A stretch of 64,000 bases of DNA, taken from Heterohyrax brucei. Taxonomy: Eukaryota > Chordata > Mammalia > Hyracoidea > Procaviidae. Location: the NCBI GenBank assembly GCA_028571685.1, contig CM053146.1:27501431-27565430 (forward strand), written 5' to 3'. The position numbers and the translations under genes were made by a program. Under the pieces are notes generated by a model. That model was not told the origin of the DNA and did no database searches. It saw nothing but the letters and a program-made list of their open reading frames with translations. Each line of letters starts with the position of its first letter. Position 1 is the first letter of the stretch. Below are positions 10,276 through 21,440 of this stretch, in pieces.

Positions 10276-10773
10276 TGTTTTAGTCAGCTAGGGCTGCTCT
10301 AACAGAATTACCACAGAGTGGATGGCTTTAACAAAGATTTATTCTTACACAGTCTGGTAGGTTGCAAGTTCATATTCAGTGTGTCCGCTCCAGGGAAAGA
10401 CTTTCCCCTTGTCAGCTCTGGAGGAAAGTCCGGTATTGCATCAGTCTTTGTCCAAGGAGCGTCCTCACGCAAGAACCTCTGGTCTGAAGGACACGCTCTG
10501 CTCCCGGTGCTGCTTGCTTGATGGTAGCGAGGTTCTCAAATTGTCCTTTGTTTCTTTTTCCTTTTATTCCTTGCAAGCTAAAAGCATTAAGGGTGGGGCA
10601 AGCCATACTCCAGGGAAACTCCCCCCAAAGCAGGAATTCACAGCCCCACTCTAATACTTTAACATACAGGTTAGCAAAACCACACAATGGAGGACAGTCC
10701 CAAGATACTGGGAACCATATCCCAGCCACGTGGCTGCACACATTTTTGGAGGGACACAATTCCAACCATGACA
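10276..10773 (-). repeat. 5' LTR of the compact provirus (498 bp)
   Basis: Partner of the LTR at 8833-9334, with the same termini. It is the 5' LTR on the minus strand because the primer binding site abuts its low-coordinate end. Confidence 0.87.
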
Positions 10774-10829
10774 CAGCACCATATATTGGACGCTGGTTTA
10801 GAGCATATACAGCCTCCTGAAGACTGTAA
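10774..10829 (-). mobile_element. Continuation of the old ERVL pol remnant
   Basis: The minus strand includes EAVYALNQRPIYGA-like coding sequence, typical of the ERVL pol region just upstream of the dUTPase. It continues the remnant at 8000-8832 across the inserted provirus and stops abruptly near 10,830. Confidence 0.7.
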
Positions 10830-10978
10830 TTCTGGCTGCCAACTTTACTCTCACTTTGTGAGAGACCCTAGACCTAAAGCACATAGTTGAGTCACTCTCA
10901 TATTCCTGAGCAATAGGATCACATAAGGTGGTAAATGTTTAATGTTCTAAACTACTAGAAGTTTGGTCTACACAGCTA
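10830..10978 (+). repeat. MaLR-like LTR 3' segment, copy B of a local duplicate
   Basis: Counterpart of 7310-7468 in the same orientation. It begins exactly where recognisable ERVL pol sequence stops. Confidence 0.5.
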
Positions 10979-11044
10979 TTGATAACTGTTACACAGCACT
11001 CGATTTTTACATTTTGAATATTCTCCACTGACTGGCTTGGCCAC

Positions 11045-11205
11045 TGACTTTCCAGAAATCTTGATAGTGTAGTGGTTAAGTGATACAGCTGCTAACCAAA
11101 GGTCAGCAGTTCAAATCCACCAGGTGCTCTTTGGAAACTCTATGGGCCAATTGTACTCTGTCCAGAGTTGCTATGAGTTGGAATTGAATCTGCAGCATTT
11201 GTTTT
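11045..11205 (+). repeat. AfroSINE
   Basis: Head tagtgtagtggttaagtgatac, B-box-like cagttcaaatccacc, tail gttgctatgagttggaattg. Full length apart from the first few bases. Confidence 0.9.
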
Positions 11206-12107
11206 TCCAATATTGACTCTCAGCTAAAAATCAAGGATTCAGCTCTCATATATTCACTGTCATCCGCATCAAATAACTATTATTCTTCATCCAACCAACA
11301 GAGGTATATTATACTATTTTTAAAATCAACATTTAACACTTTTACATAAATAATATCCAGAGCTGAACCATCAGTTGCATTCCTTTTACTTGATGCCATT
11401 TTAGTTTTATTAAACTAATATTTGACTCTATAAAAATGTGCCTTCTATATGGTAACTTGTCCCCAAATTCTCCAAATGGTTCTGATATATAATCTGTTTG
11501 TTTGGCTCATCATTTTATTTATTTATTTTGAACTTTAATATATACCTGTGAGAGCTTCTCTCTCATTTGATTTTATTTGGATATGCTACTCTCTAAGCCT
11601 GCTAAGAAATGGCATATCCTTTCTCTAGTATCCTGATAATTTCCTCTTCCTCTCTCTTGTGCTTACTGGATTTTCTATTTCCCTTGACACCAGCCTCATG
11701 TCTTCTTTTTTTGTGTGATTTTAATACTTTTTTTTTTTCCTTTGTAACTACATCGTATGTCTAATAGTTTCTTGAGGAAGTCATTACTTTGAGAAATTTA
11801 TCCTCATTGTAACATCATACTCGCTTGGTTAGCTTTGGAGCCCTAGCTTGGAATAATTTACCCTCAGTATTTTGATGGCATTTTTAATATCTTCTAGTAT
11901 ATTACATTGCCAGTGAGAAGGCTCATTCTGATACTCTATCCTCTGAATTGTCATATCTGCTATTTCTTCTCTGAAAAATTTTCAGATATGCTCTTTGTCC
12001 ACTGTATTCATAATGATGTCCTCTAGGATAATATTTTTTTATACATTGTCCTTCATTTTGAGTCTTAAAACTGATATCCTTAAAATCTGAGAAGTGTATT
12101 TAACCAC
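11206..12107. other. Unassigned AT-rich DNA
   Basis: Pyrimidine-rich plus strand with T-runs at about 11,731 and 12,030. The texture resembles an old antisense LINE but I could not match it to a family. No gene is supported. Confidence 0.4.
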
Positions 12108-15010
12108 TTTTTTAAAATTGTGATTTAGTGAAAGTATACAATCCAAATCAATTTTGCATGCCTGCATATCTGCAGCTCCATCTGCTCTCCTCACCCAGTG
12201 ACAGCATAATCCTCCTTTTCACTGTATATTTCTAGTATCCTCTTAATGAGCACTTGTCCACACTCTTCTCTCCCGTCCAGAAAGAAACCAGTAGGACAAC
12301 CTCCTATAAGTGTGTAAAACCACAAAGTATACACAACATATGGTCACACTGTGTCCCAGAGTCCAATCCATTCTTATCTGCAAAGTTGACCTTAGTAATG
12401 GTTTCTGGTGGCGGCCAGTAGCAGGCCTAGGACCCAGGTTTGCAGGGGACCCTCCAGGCTGTCAGGCCATCAGTTCCGGTCTTTCAGTAGAGCTCTTGAG
12501 CTGCACTCCTCTTTTTCTTCTGTTGCCTCAGGGACTGTACATTTGTCCTCCATCGCAGTTGCCTTTGGCAGTGACCAGGCACCCTTTGGTTCCTCCGGTC
12601 TCATGTTGACACAGTCTTTCATTCCCACGGTCCTTCTGTCTCCTGGGGTCCCCGTTTCTTATATATTTGTTGTTCTCAGTCATCACCTGTTTCAGATGAG
12701 TTGGTACCATTTGGTGTACTTCAGATGGCAACTTGCTAGATTTTAAGATCCCAAATGCCACTCACCAATATGAGACACATAGACTCTCTTAACAAAAGCT
12801 TAGTTGTGCCAACTAGCCTTAATGTCCCCTGAAAACTTTGTTCCCAGACCTCTGTTCCTGCTTCTCTATCCTTTGAAATATTGGGTTGAGTTGAGAAGAC
12901 CTTTCCATTTATGGTATAGTCCAGTTATGCTGATCTACTCCCTATTGCATGCTGTCACTTATTTTTGCCTAACCAAATTCCTATCTACTATTTATGATCA
13001 ACATTCTCCCTCCATCCCTACATTTGTGGTCACCAAGGAGTCTTTTCTTCTGCACAGAAGTTTATTTTTAAGTCCTTATAGCAGACATCTCATACACTAG
13101 TCCTTTTGCTGCTGATTTCACTCAGAATGATGTCCTCTAGTTGAAACCAGGTTATGAGATGCTTACTAACATTATCATTGTTCTTTCCCATTGCACAGTG
13201 TTCTGTTAAGTATATGTACCATAGTTTATTTACCCATTCATCTGTTAGTAGTCGCCTAGGTTGCTTGCATTCTTTTGCTATTGTGGACAGTGCTGCAATA
13301 AACATTTGTGCTCAGGTCTCTGTTCATGTAACTGCCTTTATTTCTATAGGATATATTCTGAGCACTAGGATTACTGGATCAAATGTTATTTCTATTTCTA
13401 GCTTTTTAGGAACGTGCCAAATTGCTTTCCAAAGAGGCTGTACCATTTGCATTCCTACCAGCAGTGTAGGAGAGTTTCAGTCGCTCCACAGCCTCTCCAG
13501 CATCTGTTGTTTGTGTTTTATGGATTATGGACAAACTTGCTGGTGTGAGATGGTATCTCACTGTAGTTTTGATTTGTACTTATTTAATAGCTAATAATCA
13601 TGAGTATTTCCTCATTTGTCTTTTGGCTGCCTGGATGTCTTCTTTGGTGAAATGTCTGCCTGTCTGTGTTCTCATTCCTTAACTGGGTTATTTACTTTTT
13701 TTTTTTTTTTTGACATTTTGCAGTACCTTTTAGGAAACCCTGGTGGCGTAGTAGATAAGTGCTATGGTTGCTAACCAAAAGATCAGCAGTTTGAGTCCAC
13801 CAAGGCTCCTTGGAACTTGTATGGAGCAGTTGTCCTCTGACCTATAGGGTTGCTAGGGATCAGAGTTGACTCAGCTGCAGTGGGTTTTGTGTTTGTAGAT
13901 TATGGAAAGAAGATATCAATCTGACATGCAGCTGCCAAATATTTTTTTTCTCATTCTGTAGACAGTCTTTGAACTCTCTTGATAAAGGCTTTGGATGAGT
14001 GTCTTTGATTCTTATTAGCTCCCATTTATCTGTTTTCTCTTCGGTTGTTCATATGTTGTTTTTCAGATTTTGTACTCTGTCCAAGCTGTGTATTAGAACT
14101 TCCATTGTTGATCTTATTTTTTCTTTTATGATCTTTATCATTTTAGGTTTGATATTTAGGTCTTTGATCCATTTTGAGTTAGTTTTTGTGTAAGGTGAGA
14201 TATGGGTCTTGTTTCAGTTTTTTGCAGACAGATATCCAATTTTGCCAACATCGTTTGTTAAAGAGACTTTACCCCAGGTTACAACCTTTGGGACTTTGTG
14301 GACTATCAACTGTTCTTAAGAGAATGGTGATATTTTGGGGGTCTCAACTGCATTCCATTGGTCTATATGTCTTTATTTTGGTACCAGTACCAGGTTGTTT
14401 TGAGTGACTTGGCAGTGTAACAGGTTCTAAGATTGGGTAGTGTGAGGCCTTCAACTGTGTTCCTCTTTTTCAGTAGTGCTTTACTTATCTGGAGTGTCTA
14501 CCACTTCCAAACAAAGTTGGTGATTTGTTTCTCTATCTCATTAAAAAATGATGCTGAAATATGTATTTGGATTGCATTGTATATGTAGATCACTTTGGGT
14601 AAAAGACATTTTGACACTATTAACTCTTTCTATCCAAGAGCCAGGTAGATTTCCCTACTTATGTAAGTCTCTTTTGGTTTCTTGCAGTGAGGTGTCACGT
14701 TTTTCTCTGTATAGGTCTCATTTCTCTGGTTAAATTTATTCCTAGGTATTTTATCTTCTTGGTGACTATAGTAAGTGGTATTAATTTGATGATTTCATCT
14801 TTGATGGTCTCTTTGTTGGTATAAAGGAATCCTACTGATTTACTTATGTTTATTTTGTATCTTGATACTTTGCTGGACTCTTTTATTAGTTCCAGTAGTT
14901 TATTTATGGATTCTTTAGGGTTTTCTGTGTATATGATCATATCATCCATAAATAGGGATATTTTTATGAGAAGTATTTTTAACTATATTTCATTGCCTAC
15001 ATTCTTTCTT
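12108..15010 (-). mobile_element. L1 LINE, antisense, 5'-truncated, about 2.9 kb
   Basis: The right end encodes on the minus strand MDDMIIYTENPKESINKLLELI...SVGFLYTNKE, the L1 ORF2 region following the catalytic YADD-type box (14,695-14,949). Leftward come the ORF2 C-terminal region, the terminal block (aataaacatttgtgctcag... complement) and about 1 kb of 3' UTR. That 3' UTR matches 45.8-46.7 kb closely in order and content. An AfroSINE is inserted at 13,732-13,890. The element is 5'-truncated in ORF2 near 15,010, and its frames are broken. The 3' end near 12,108 is a degraded A-rich tail. Confidence 0.88.
13732..13890 (+). repeat. AfroSINE inserted in L1
   Basis: A well-preserved copy beginning aggaaaccctggtggcgtagtag, with B-box-like cagtttgagtccacc and tail ttgctagggatcagagttgactc. 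L1 ORF2 sequence resumes at its right side, so it post-dates the L1. Confidence 0.93.
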
Positions 15011-15031
15011 TCTGGAATTTGTAGTGCTACT

Positions 15032-15430
15032 TGTTATGAATTGAAGTGTGACTTCCCAAAATATGTGTTGTAAATCCTACTATACCTGTGGCTATAATCC
15101 CATCGGGGAATAGCATTTTCTTTGCTATGTCAGTGAGGCAGTATTGGCATAAACTGTGTCTTAAATTAATTTCTTTTGAGATTCAGAGGATCTGATTAAG
15201 CAAGCAACAAGCAAACAGATGGAGAAAGATACATAACATGTATCATTAAATCAACAAGGAATTAGAAGATGAAAAAAGGCAAGGACCCTCCAGAATGAGA
15301 AAAATAATTTCTCTAGAATCAGTATCCTGAATTGAAACTTTTAACCTCCTAAAATCTGAGAAAATTATTTTTGTTTGTTTAAGCCACCTTGTGATATTTC
15401 CGTTATTAGCAGCATTAGATAACTAAGACA
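15032..15430 (+). mobile_element. MaLR (MLT1-like) LTR
   Basis: The LTR starts tgttatgaattgaagtgtgacttccc, the MLT1-style opening. It ends with the typical tttgtttaagccacc...agataactaagaca. It is followed directly by MaLR internal sequence, so it is a 5' LTR. Confidence 0.8.
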
Positions 15431-15990
15431 AACTACAGTACCAGAAAGTGGAATGCTGCTCTAAAAGATTGCTAAAACATGGAAACAATTTTGCAATTGA
15501 GTAATGTGAGGAATCCAGAGGAATTCTGATGTGCTTCATAGTAGGTTTCTAGACTGCCTTCCAAAAGACTAGTGATGGAGTTGTGAATGTTCAAGGGAAT
15601 TCTGGTGAAGGATCCAAAAGATGTAATGAGAACTATGGAGTCTCTGTCATCTTACAGAATGCATATGGCACAATCTACAGAATATTGATAGAAATGCAGA
15701 CATTTAAATGTGTCTCTCGTGAGGTTTTAAAAAGAAATGATTAATATGTGATTGGACAATGGAGGAATGACAATGGTTTTTATGATAGAACATGTTGACA
15801 TTATGTTCAAATATTTGGTAAAATGTACAACCTGTAATGAACTTGGGTATTTGGCTGAGGAGATGTCTAAGCAAGATCTTAAAGGGGCACCGTGGCTTTT
15901 CTCTTGCTGCATATGGTAGACTGTTGGAAGAAAGTGATGTACTTAAAAAGGAATTGTGTAAAATGAAACCAGAACTTATGGACTTTTTGT
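15431..15990 (+). mobile_element. MaLR internal (gag-like) sequence, partial
   Basis: It begins with a degenerate leucine-type primer site (acagtaccagaaagtgg) and continues with the MaLR internal sequence, for example catggaaacaattttgcaattg and aagaaatgattaatatgtgattgg. It is truncated near 15,990, and no 3' LTR is seen. An old, broken fossil. Confidence 0.7.
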
Positions 15991-16024
15991 TTGTTTGTCA
16001 AGTTTTTTGTTTTCCTTTTTATAC

Positions 16025-16158
16025 TACACATGATTAAGTGCTATGGATGCTAACCAGAAGGTGAGGAGTTCAAATCCACCACTCTAGTGAGCAATTCTAC
16101 TTTTTCCTATATGCCTTCTATGAGTTGGAATTGACTTGACAGCAGGGGGTTCAGTTAC
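16025..16158 (+). repeat. AfroSINE, slightly 5'-truncated
   Basis: gattaagtgctatggatgctaacc, then ttcaaatccacc, then tatgagttggaattgacttgacagc. Confidence 0.85.
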
Positions 16159-18656
16159 TATATGCCTAAATTGTTTTGTTCTTTCTCACTGTCTTCATAT
16201 TTATCCCATAAAATTCATATAGATTTTTAAAAATATGGGTCTGTTGAATTTTCTTTTTTATTTTCCAAATATTTTCGTAGCATCATGTCATTGACAAAGT
16301 TTAAATTTCCTTGTCACATTCTTCTTCTGATGACCTTGTTCTTTTACATGTGTCTGTCATTTTATGTCCTTCTCTAGCTTGCTTATTACTGCCTCTCATG
16401 GGAGAAGTTTTATTCATAATCCTGGTCATCACTGAATGTAATTCATATTTAAGACACAGACATGAAAGGCGGATTGGAACTTCTTGTCACAAACACAGTA
16501 CTTGAGGAATGATGAACCTCAGTGCAAAAGGACCAGACAAACTCATTATATTTAGGATAATTATGTGGTGATAACCATGTATTTTTTCTCTCGGATTATT
16601 CCAACTGCAGACAAGAGCCTTCTCATTTTCTGCATGCCATAATATAGTTTGTTAGCAGAGTTTCCGAGTTTCAAGTGGGAAAGGAATTGGAGATACCCCT
16701 TCATTCAGGGCAGATTCTGACTGTGACTTTCTCCCTGTTGAGTAAGCACCTGTGCTCTCAGCAAACTTAGTGTCCCAAGGCTAGACAGAAAAGTGCTTTT
16801 ATTCTAACACATGTAGTCAGAATTCTTGGCTATTCCATTTTGGAATACGTCTGAGCTTTAGAACAGTTAGAATGTGTTGAATTTAAATTGAATTTGAGCT
16901 ATCTCGGAATAAGCGTCTGACATGTGCATTCAGGTCCTAAGTTTTCCATATTATACCCATTAACTATGTACATATTCCATGTCTCAGACACCACGAATAC
17001 ATATACCTTAGGCCATGCAGCCTACTAAACATAGGGTGAGTACGCATTAATGAAGACACAGGTGAGACATGGAGTTCTCCATCTAGCACAAAAAATAACA
17101 TTTAAAAAAAGTAAAGAAATGAATTGATAATACTAAACTGTAACAAATGTTAAAGGACATAAGAAGGGCAGGATGTAGTGGAACCATTTTCAGCTTTTAT
17201 TTTAACACATTTCTTGTAGAAATGCTATCTAAACAATCTGAGAATGTTTTCAGCAGCCACATGATGCTACTGGCACCTTTTGTGTTAATCAAAAAAACGC
17301 TCATATGCATAACACTCCATTTAGTCGCACTTGTTTTTGTCTGTTTGCTTTTATGAAATGTGGGCCTTTAAATTTATCTCCTTTATATTTCCTATTAAAA
17401 AAAAAAAAAACTCGTTCAATTTCTTACACTATTAAGATATATTTGAATTAAATTTGTATTATTTTTCACAAATATATTGACTGTGGCTCCCATAGTTAAT
17501 CATTTCCAAATCTGAAAAGCGAACCTCTGACATTAGCATTCAACCACTGATGAAATTGTCCAAGAGATCACTGAGACTGCTATCATTTCATTGATCAACT
17601 CTGAAACTTTAGCTTTGAATTGTCTGCGACTTTTTGGTTTCTCTTCTTGAAATCCAGCCCCCCTGCCCCGCACCTCTAGACATGTTTGGAACTACAGTCT
17701 ACTTAGGGGATAGCTCAACTGGAGGTGACAAAGGGCGCCTGGGTACATTTGAATGGTTATAATCTAGGACACTGAGGCAAAATGAAAGTTCTTGCTCTTT
17801 CCCTTACTTTTGCTGATGTGGTTCTCACTACTTCTTGGTTCCCAAGTAGAAAAGGACAAACAAATGTGCAGCAAAGGAAACCAGAAACACAGCTTCCTGT
17901 TTGTGTTACAGGGACATTTACAGCAGCCCCTAGTCAGGCAAGAGGAAAACTAGTTGAGAACCATCTCAGGAACCAAGGGGTGTATAAGCAGTGGCATTCA
18001 CACTCTGTGTTCTTCATTTTATCTGTTATCATATGTTTATAGTAGGAACACGTCTAAGGAGAACATGAACCTTTCTTTCCACACTTCTCAAAGAGTGTGC
18101 CTTCAGAATTCCTGGGCATATCTGACTCAAAGTCCTCCTCTATTAGAGAGGTTGACAGTCCTTTAGTCAAGTGTTCATGAGTAGCTATGATCCACTGCCA
18201 GATCCAACAATCCAGCCCTCAAGAGGAAAATGACAGAAGCAATTCAAAGGAAAATAATCAGTACTCAGTGACAAGTTACACAAGGATGATATAAAAAAAT
18301 CAAAGGACATACTTTGCTTACTTATGTTTTTAAGTATTGCTATTTGGTTTAGCTTGACTCGATCTTGAATACTTAAGACATTCAAAGTGAATTTACGCTT
18401 TAAATAAAATAACACTGAAGCATTAATAAAAACTTCTTTTAACTATATTCCCTTCTTGGGAGTTTCCTAAAATAAGAAGTCATTCAGTATACAACAGAGT
18501 AATAAAGGTTCAATTCTTGAGTTTCCCCTGTAACAACATGTTTTCTTTTGAGAATTAAGATTAACTCATATCAACTATTGTCAATATTTAAAAAAAAACA
18601 TTATGAAAACTTATTTTAAAAGTATTATTTCTTAGAAAATAAAACTTCAGTCCTTT
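16159..18656. other. Unassigned DNA, about 2.5 kb
   Basis: One of the largest stretches without an identifiable repeat. Apart from an A-run at 17,397-17,410 no feature stands out. Short frames at 17,782-18,042 (86 codons) and elsewhere show no known motif. It could be intronic or intergenic unique DNA. Confidence 0.5.
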
Positions 18657-18765
18657 TGTTGTTAAGTGCTGTTGAGTCAACTCTGATTCATTCTGACCCT
18701 ATGTACCATGGAAGGAAACAGTGCTTGGTCCTGTACCATCCTCACAATCCTTGCTTTTCTGTTAG
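18657..18765 (-). mobile_element. RTE LINE 3'-end fragment, antisense
   Basis: gttgttaagtgctgttgagtc followed by gaccctatgtacc and ctgtaccatcctcacaatcc is the RTE 3' UTR. Only the last 110 bp are retained. Confidence 0.85.
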
Positions 18766-18939
18766 TAAAATAAATATAAATATTTTAATCACCAAACATG
18801 CTTAATATAATTTTGTATTAGATGGCATTATATTTTTTTTATTAACTTGTATGTCAATGGGACTTTCAGCTACATTCTCCCACAATTCTACAATATGAAT
18901 TTGAGATTTTATGTTATCTAATGATATATATTTAAATAG

Positions 18940-19135
18940 CTGTGAACTTTGGACTCATGTGGCCTGGGTTTGAATTTTGTGTGATTTTACATCCGATATT
19001 TAACCTTTTAGAATTTCATTCCCTCCTCTGCTTAATATGCATTGTAATTCCATTTATACTGCTGTTAGCAAAATGAAAGAGATGATTTTACTATACAGTC
19101 TGCACTCTGTAAACGCTCACTGAATTCAATTTTAA
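18940..19135 (+). repeat. MIR SINE
   Basis: The order of MIR blocks is recognisable but diverged: ttggactcatgtggcctgggtttgaattt, a degraded middle, and a 3' block tctgtaaacgctcactgaatt. Confidence 0.6.
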
Positions 19136-20134
19136 ATGCAATGTGAAAGTTCCCATTTTAAAAAGACTTTTATTGGGCAAATTTCACTCCCTTTGCTCAC
19201 GGGGTGGAGATATTCTTGGCCAAAATAAATCATAATTTGACAGTAGCCAGAAACTCTATCATTTGTTGATTTTCTTCTGACTGCTTTCCTTCCATTACTC
19301 TCATCCACTCTTTATTCTATGTTGGAGAAAAACATTAAACCAAGGTCAAATGCTATGTACTGTACAGTCTAGACTTGAGAGGAAAATATACTTCCCTTTG
19401 CACAGCATCAACAGAATCAGAAAATAAGAAAAGCTGTAAATCATGGGACAATTTTAACCCAAAGAGAAAATAAATACATAAAAAAGAATGTAAGACTGAA
19501 GTTAGAGGATCTTGGTTAAAGCAAAATGCTTAAACGACAATTTGGAAGGTTATTTCATTACTACTTGGTAGTCTAGCCATTGAGTCATTGGATTTTGTAA
19601 GACACAGTCATAGTTACACTTAATTATCAAGAAGAGCGAAGTAGCACCTTCTAGACACCATGTGGTAAATATTTATTGCACCCTCTTGAGGTATACTAAT
19701 GGCAAATCAAATGACATATAATCTATTTTCTAGAAGCAAAAAATGACTAAGAGAAAGAACTAGACACAAGGTGAAAGTCACACATCTATTACAAATGTTC
19801 TTTCATGAAGACTCTTGGCAAAAGAACTTGATTTAGAAAACGATAAATCCCAAATTAGATACTCTTCAACAATTTTCAGTTATACACGTGCCAGCTTCAA
19901 TTCCTCTGCAGGCATTTAGAAAAGAAAAAGGAAAAAAATAAAAAATAGAGCTTTATTCTTGGAACACAGGATATGTGTGAAATGAGGCCACATGCGTTCT
20001 GCGGTTATTGTTGTTCACTGGTTTGTTTATTTACTGTCACAGGCATTTTGAACCATTAGTCAGTGTGGAGTCAGTGTGTTTATCTCTATAAATTTGTAAG
20101 AATAGTAATTTTAATACTAAAAGATAAAAACATT
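19136..20134. other. Unassigned DNA
   Basis: No repeat, RNA or coding signal recognised. Confidence 0.5.
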
Positions 20135-20170
20135 ATTGTCAAGTTGATTGTGACTCACGGCAACTCCATG

Positions 20171-20735
20171 TTGTTGTTGTTGGGTACTGTCGAGTTGGTT
20201 CCGACTCATAGTGGCCCTATGAACAACAGAACAAAACACTGCTGTTCTTGTGCCATGTCCACAATCATTTTCATGCTCAAGCCCATTGTTGCAGCCACTG
20301 TGTCAGTTCATCTCGTCGAGGGACTTCCTATTTTTCACTGACCCTCCACTCTACCAAGCATGATGTCCTTCTTCAGGGACTGACCCTTTCTGACAATATG
20401 TCCAAAGTATGTAAAGACACAGTCTTGCCATCTTTGCTTCCAAGGAACACTTGGTTATACTTCTTTCAGAACAGATCTGTTTGTTCTTTTGGAGGTCCAT
20501 AGTATATTCAACATTCTTCTCCAACACCACAATTCAAAGGCATCAATTCTTCTTTTGTCTTCTTAGTTCATTGTCCAACTTTTGCATGCGTATGATGAAA
20601 CTGAAAATACGATGGCTTGCATCATGTGCATTTTACTCTTCAAGGTGACATCATTTCTTTGGAATACTTTAAAGAGGTCCTTTGCAGCAGATTTTCCCAG
20701 TGCAATGCATCTTTTGATTGCTTGATGGATGTTTT
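20171..20735 (-). mobile_element. RTE LINE 3' portion, antisense
   Basis: Starts with gttgttgttgttgggtactgtcgagttggttccgactcatag, the intact family tail, and runs through the 3' UTR into the C-terminal coding end (complement of catcttttgattgcttgatgg). 5'-truncated near 20,735. A small antisense AfroSINE-like scrap (about 20,135-20,168) abuts the tail. Confidence 0.9.
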
Positions 20736-21204
20736 TGTGAATTCTCTAGAGAATTCTTCTTTAAGCAATGGATTATAAAATGTCAGTGCTAGGTCATATC
20801 TTTGGTTTAATGAATTATAAGTATTTAAAAAATTAAAAGAAAATGGAACTATCATAAGCCATTGGGTGATCAACATTTTCCTCAATATAAAAATAATAAG
20901 AGCTAAAATTGGCAACTTTTAGATTATAAATGACTTCAACCTTCTCCTGGAGAAGTACTGACAATTTGAGAGGCAAGAGGTGGTTACTGAGTGTTTTCAA
21001 CTAATAATCTGCTGAAGAGTATCACAAGTAATAAGACTGTTATTGGTAGATTGGAAAAGTGTGAGACACTAATTGAGAGCTCCTTGCAGATGTAGAGCTG
21101 TGAAATGAAAAAGAGTTGGATTTAGGTGACGGCATTCATGGTGAAGGAGGTAGGATACGTCTGAATGCTGTTTACTTAAAGCAAAGAGAGAATGGCTTTG
21201 AATT
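20736..21204. other. Unassigned DNA
   Basis: No gene or recognised repeat. Confidence 0.5.
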
Positions 21205-21228
21205 TATATATATATATATATATTATTA
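21205..21228. repeat. (TA)n microsatellite
   Basis: About 24 bp of alternating ta. Confidence 0.9.
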
Positions 21229-21239
21229 TGACTGAGTGA

Positions 21240-21440
21240 GAACGTACACTCCCATATAAATTGGTAAATGGCGTCTGAGGTCTTAAAAGCTGCCAAGCTG
21301 CCATCCGAGGGTACAGCAAGTGGTTCCAACTCAGCAGGAATGGATGCTCACCAAAGACCAAAATGACATGGGGTAAAGACAACCCAGAAGATAGACCCAC
21401 ATGAGTGGGTGTCCCCATTGACTTGGGGATGGCTTTAAAT
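21240..21440 (+). mobile_element. L1 3' UTR fragment
   Basis: The series attggtaaatggcgtctgagg, tcttaaaagctgccaag and ccatccgagggtaca parallels 46,040-46,140 and the complement of 12,690-12,780 in the two longer L1 elements. Only this UTR piece is present. Confidence 0.65.

Larger units (their letters stand above)
8833..10773 (-). mobile_element. Compact non-autonomous ERVL-related provirus (1941 bp)
   Basis: Two LTRs in the same orientation flank only 941 bp of internal DNA, and the whole is bracketed by the perfect 5-bp duplication CAGCA (8828-8832 and 10,774-10,778). The minus-strand orientation is fixed by the primer binding site at 10,254-10,271 and the polypurine tract at 9335-9345. 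No gag, pol or env similarity is seen inside. The internal region is GC-richer than its surroundings and has a run rich in gct/gcc triplets near 10.12 kb. It looks structurally complete for a non-autonomous element that would have relied on ERVL proteins in trans. The LTRs differ at roughly a dozen sites plus one 4-bp length difference in about 500 bp, around 2-3%. With an assumed 2e-9 changes per site per year that suggests several million years. It is nested in the older ERVL pol fossil. Confidence 0.87.

Noticed and set aside
11045-11115. tRNA-like segments with A- and B-box motifs at many AfroSINE heads
   Set aside because: They are the tRNA-derived 5' parts of SINEs, with decayed stems and a SINE body attached, not tRNA genes.
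13154-13594. 146-codon plus-strand open frame
   Set aside because: It is the antisense shadow of L1 ORF2 and 3' UTR sequence on the minus strand.
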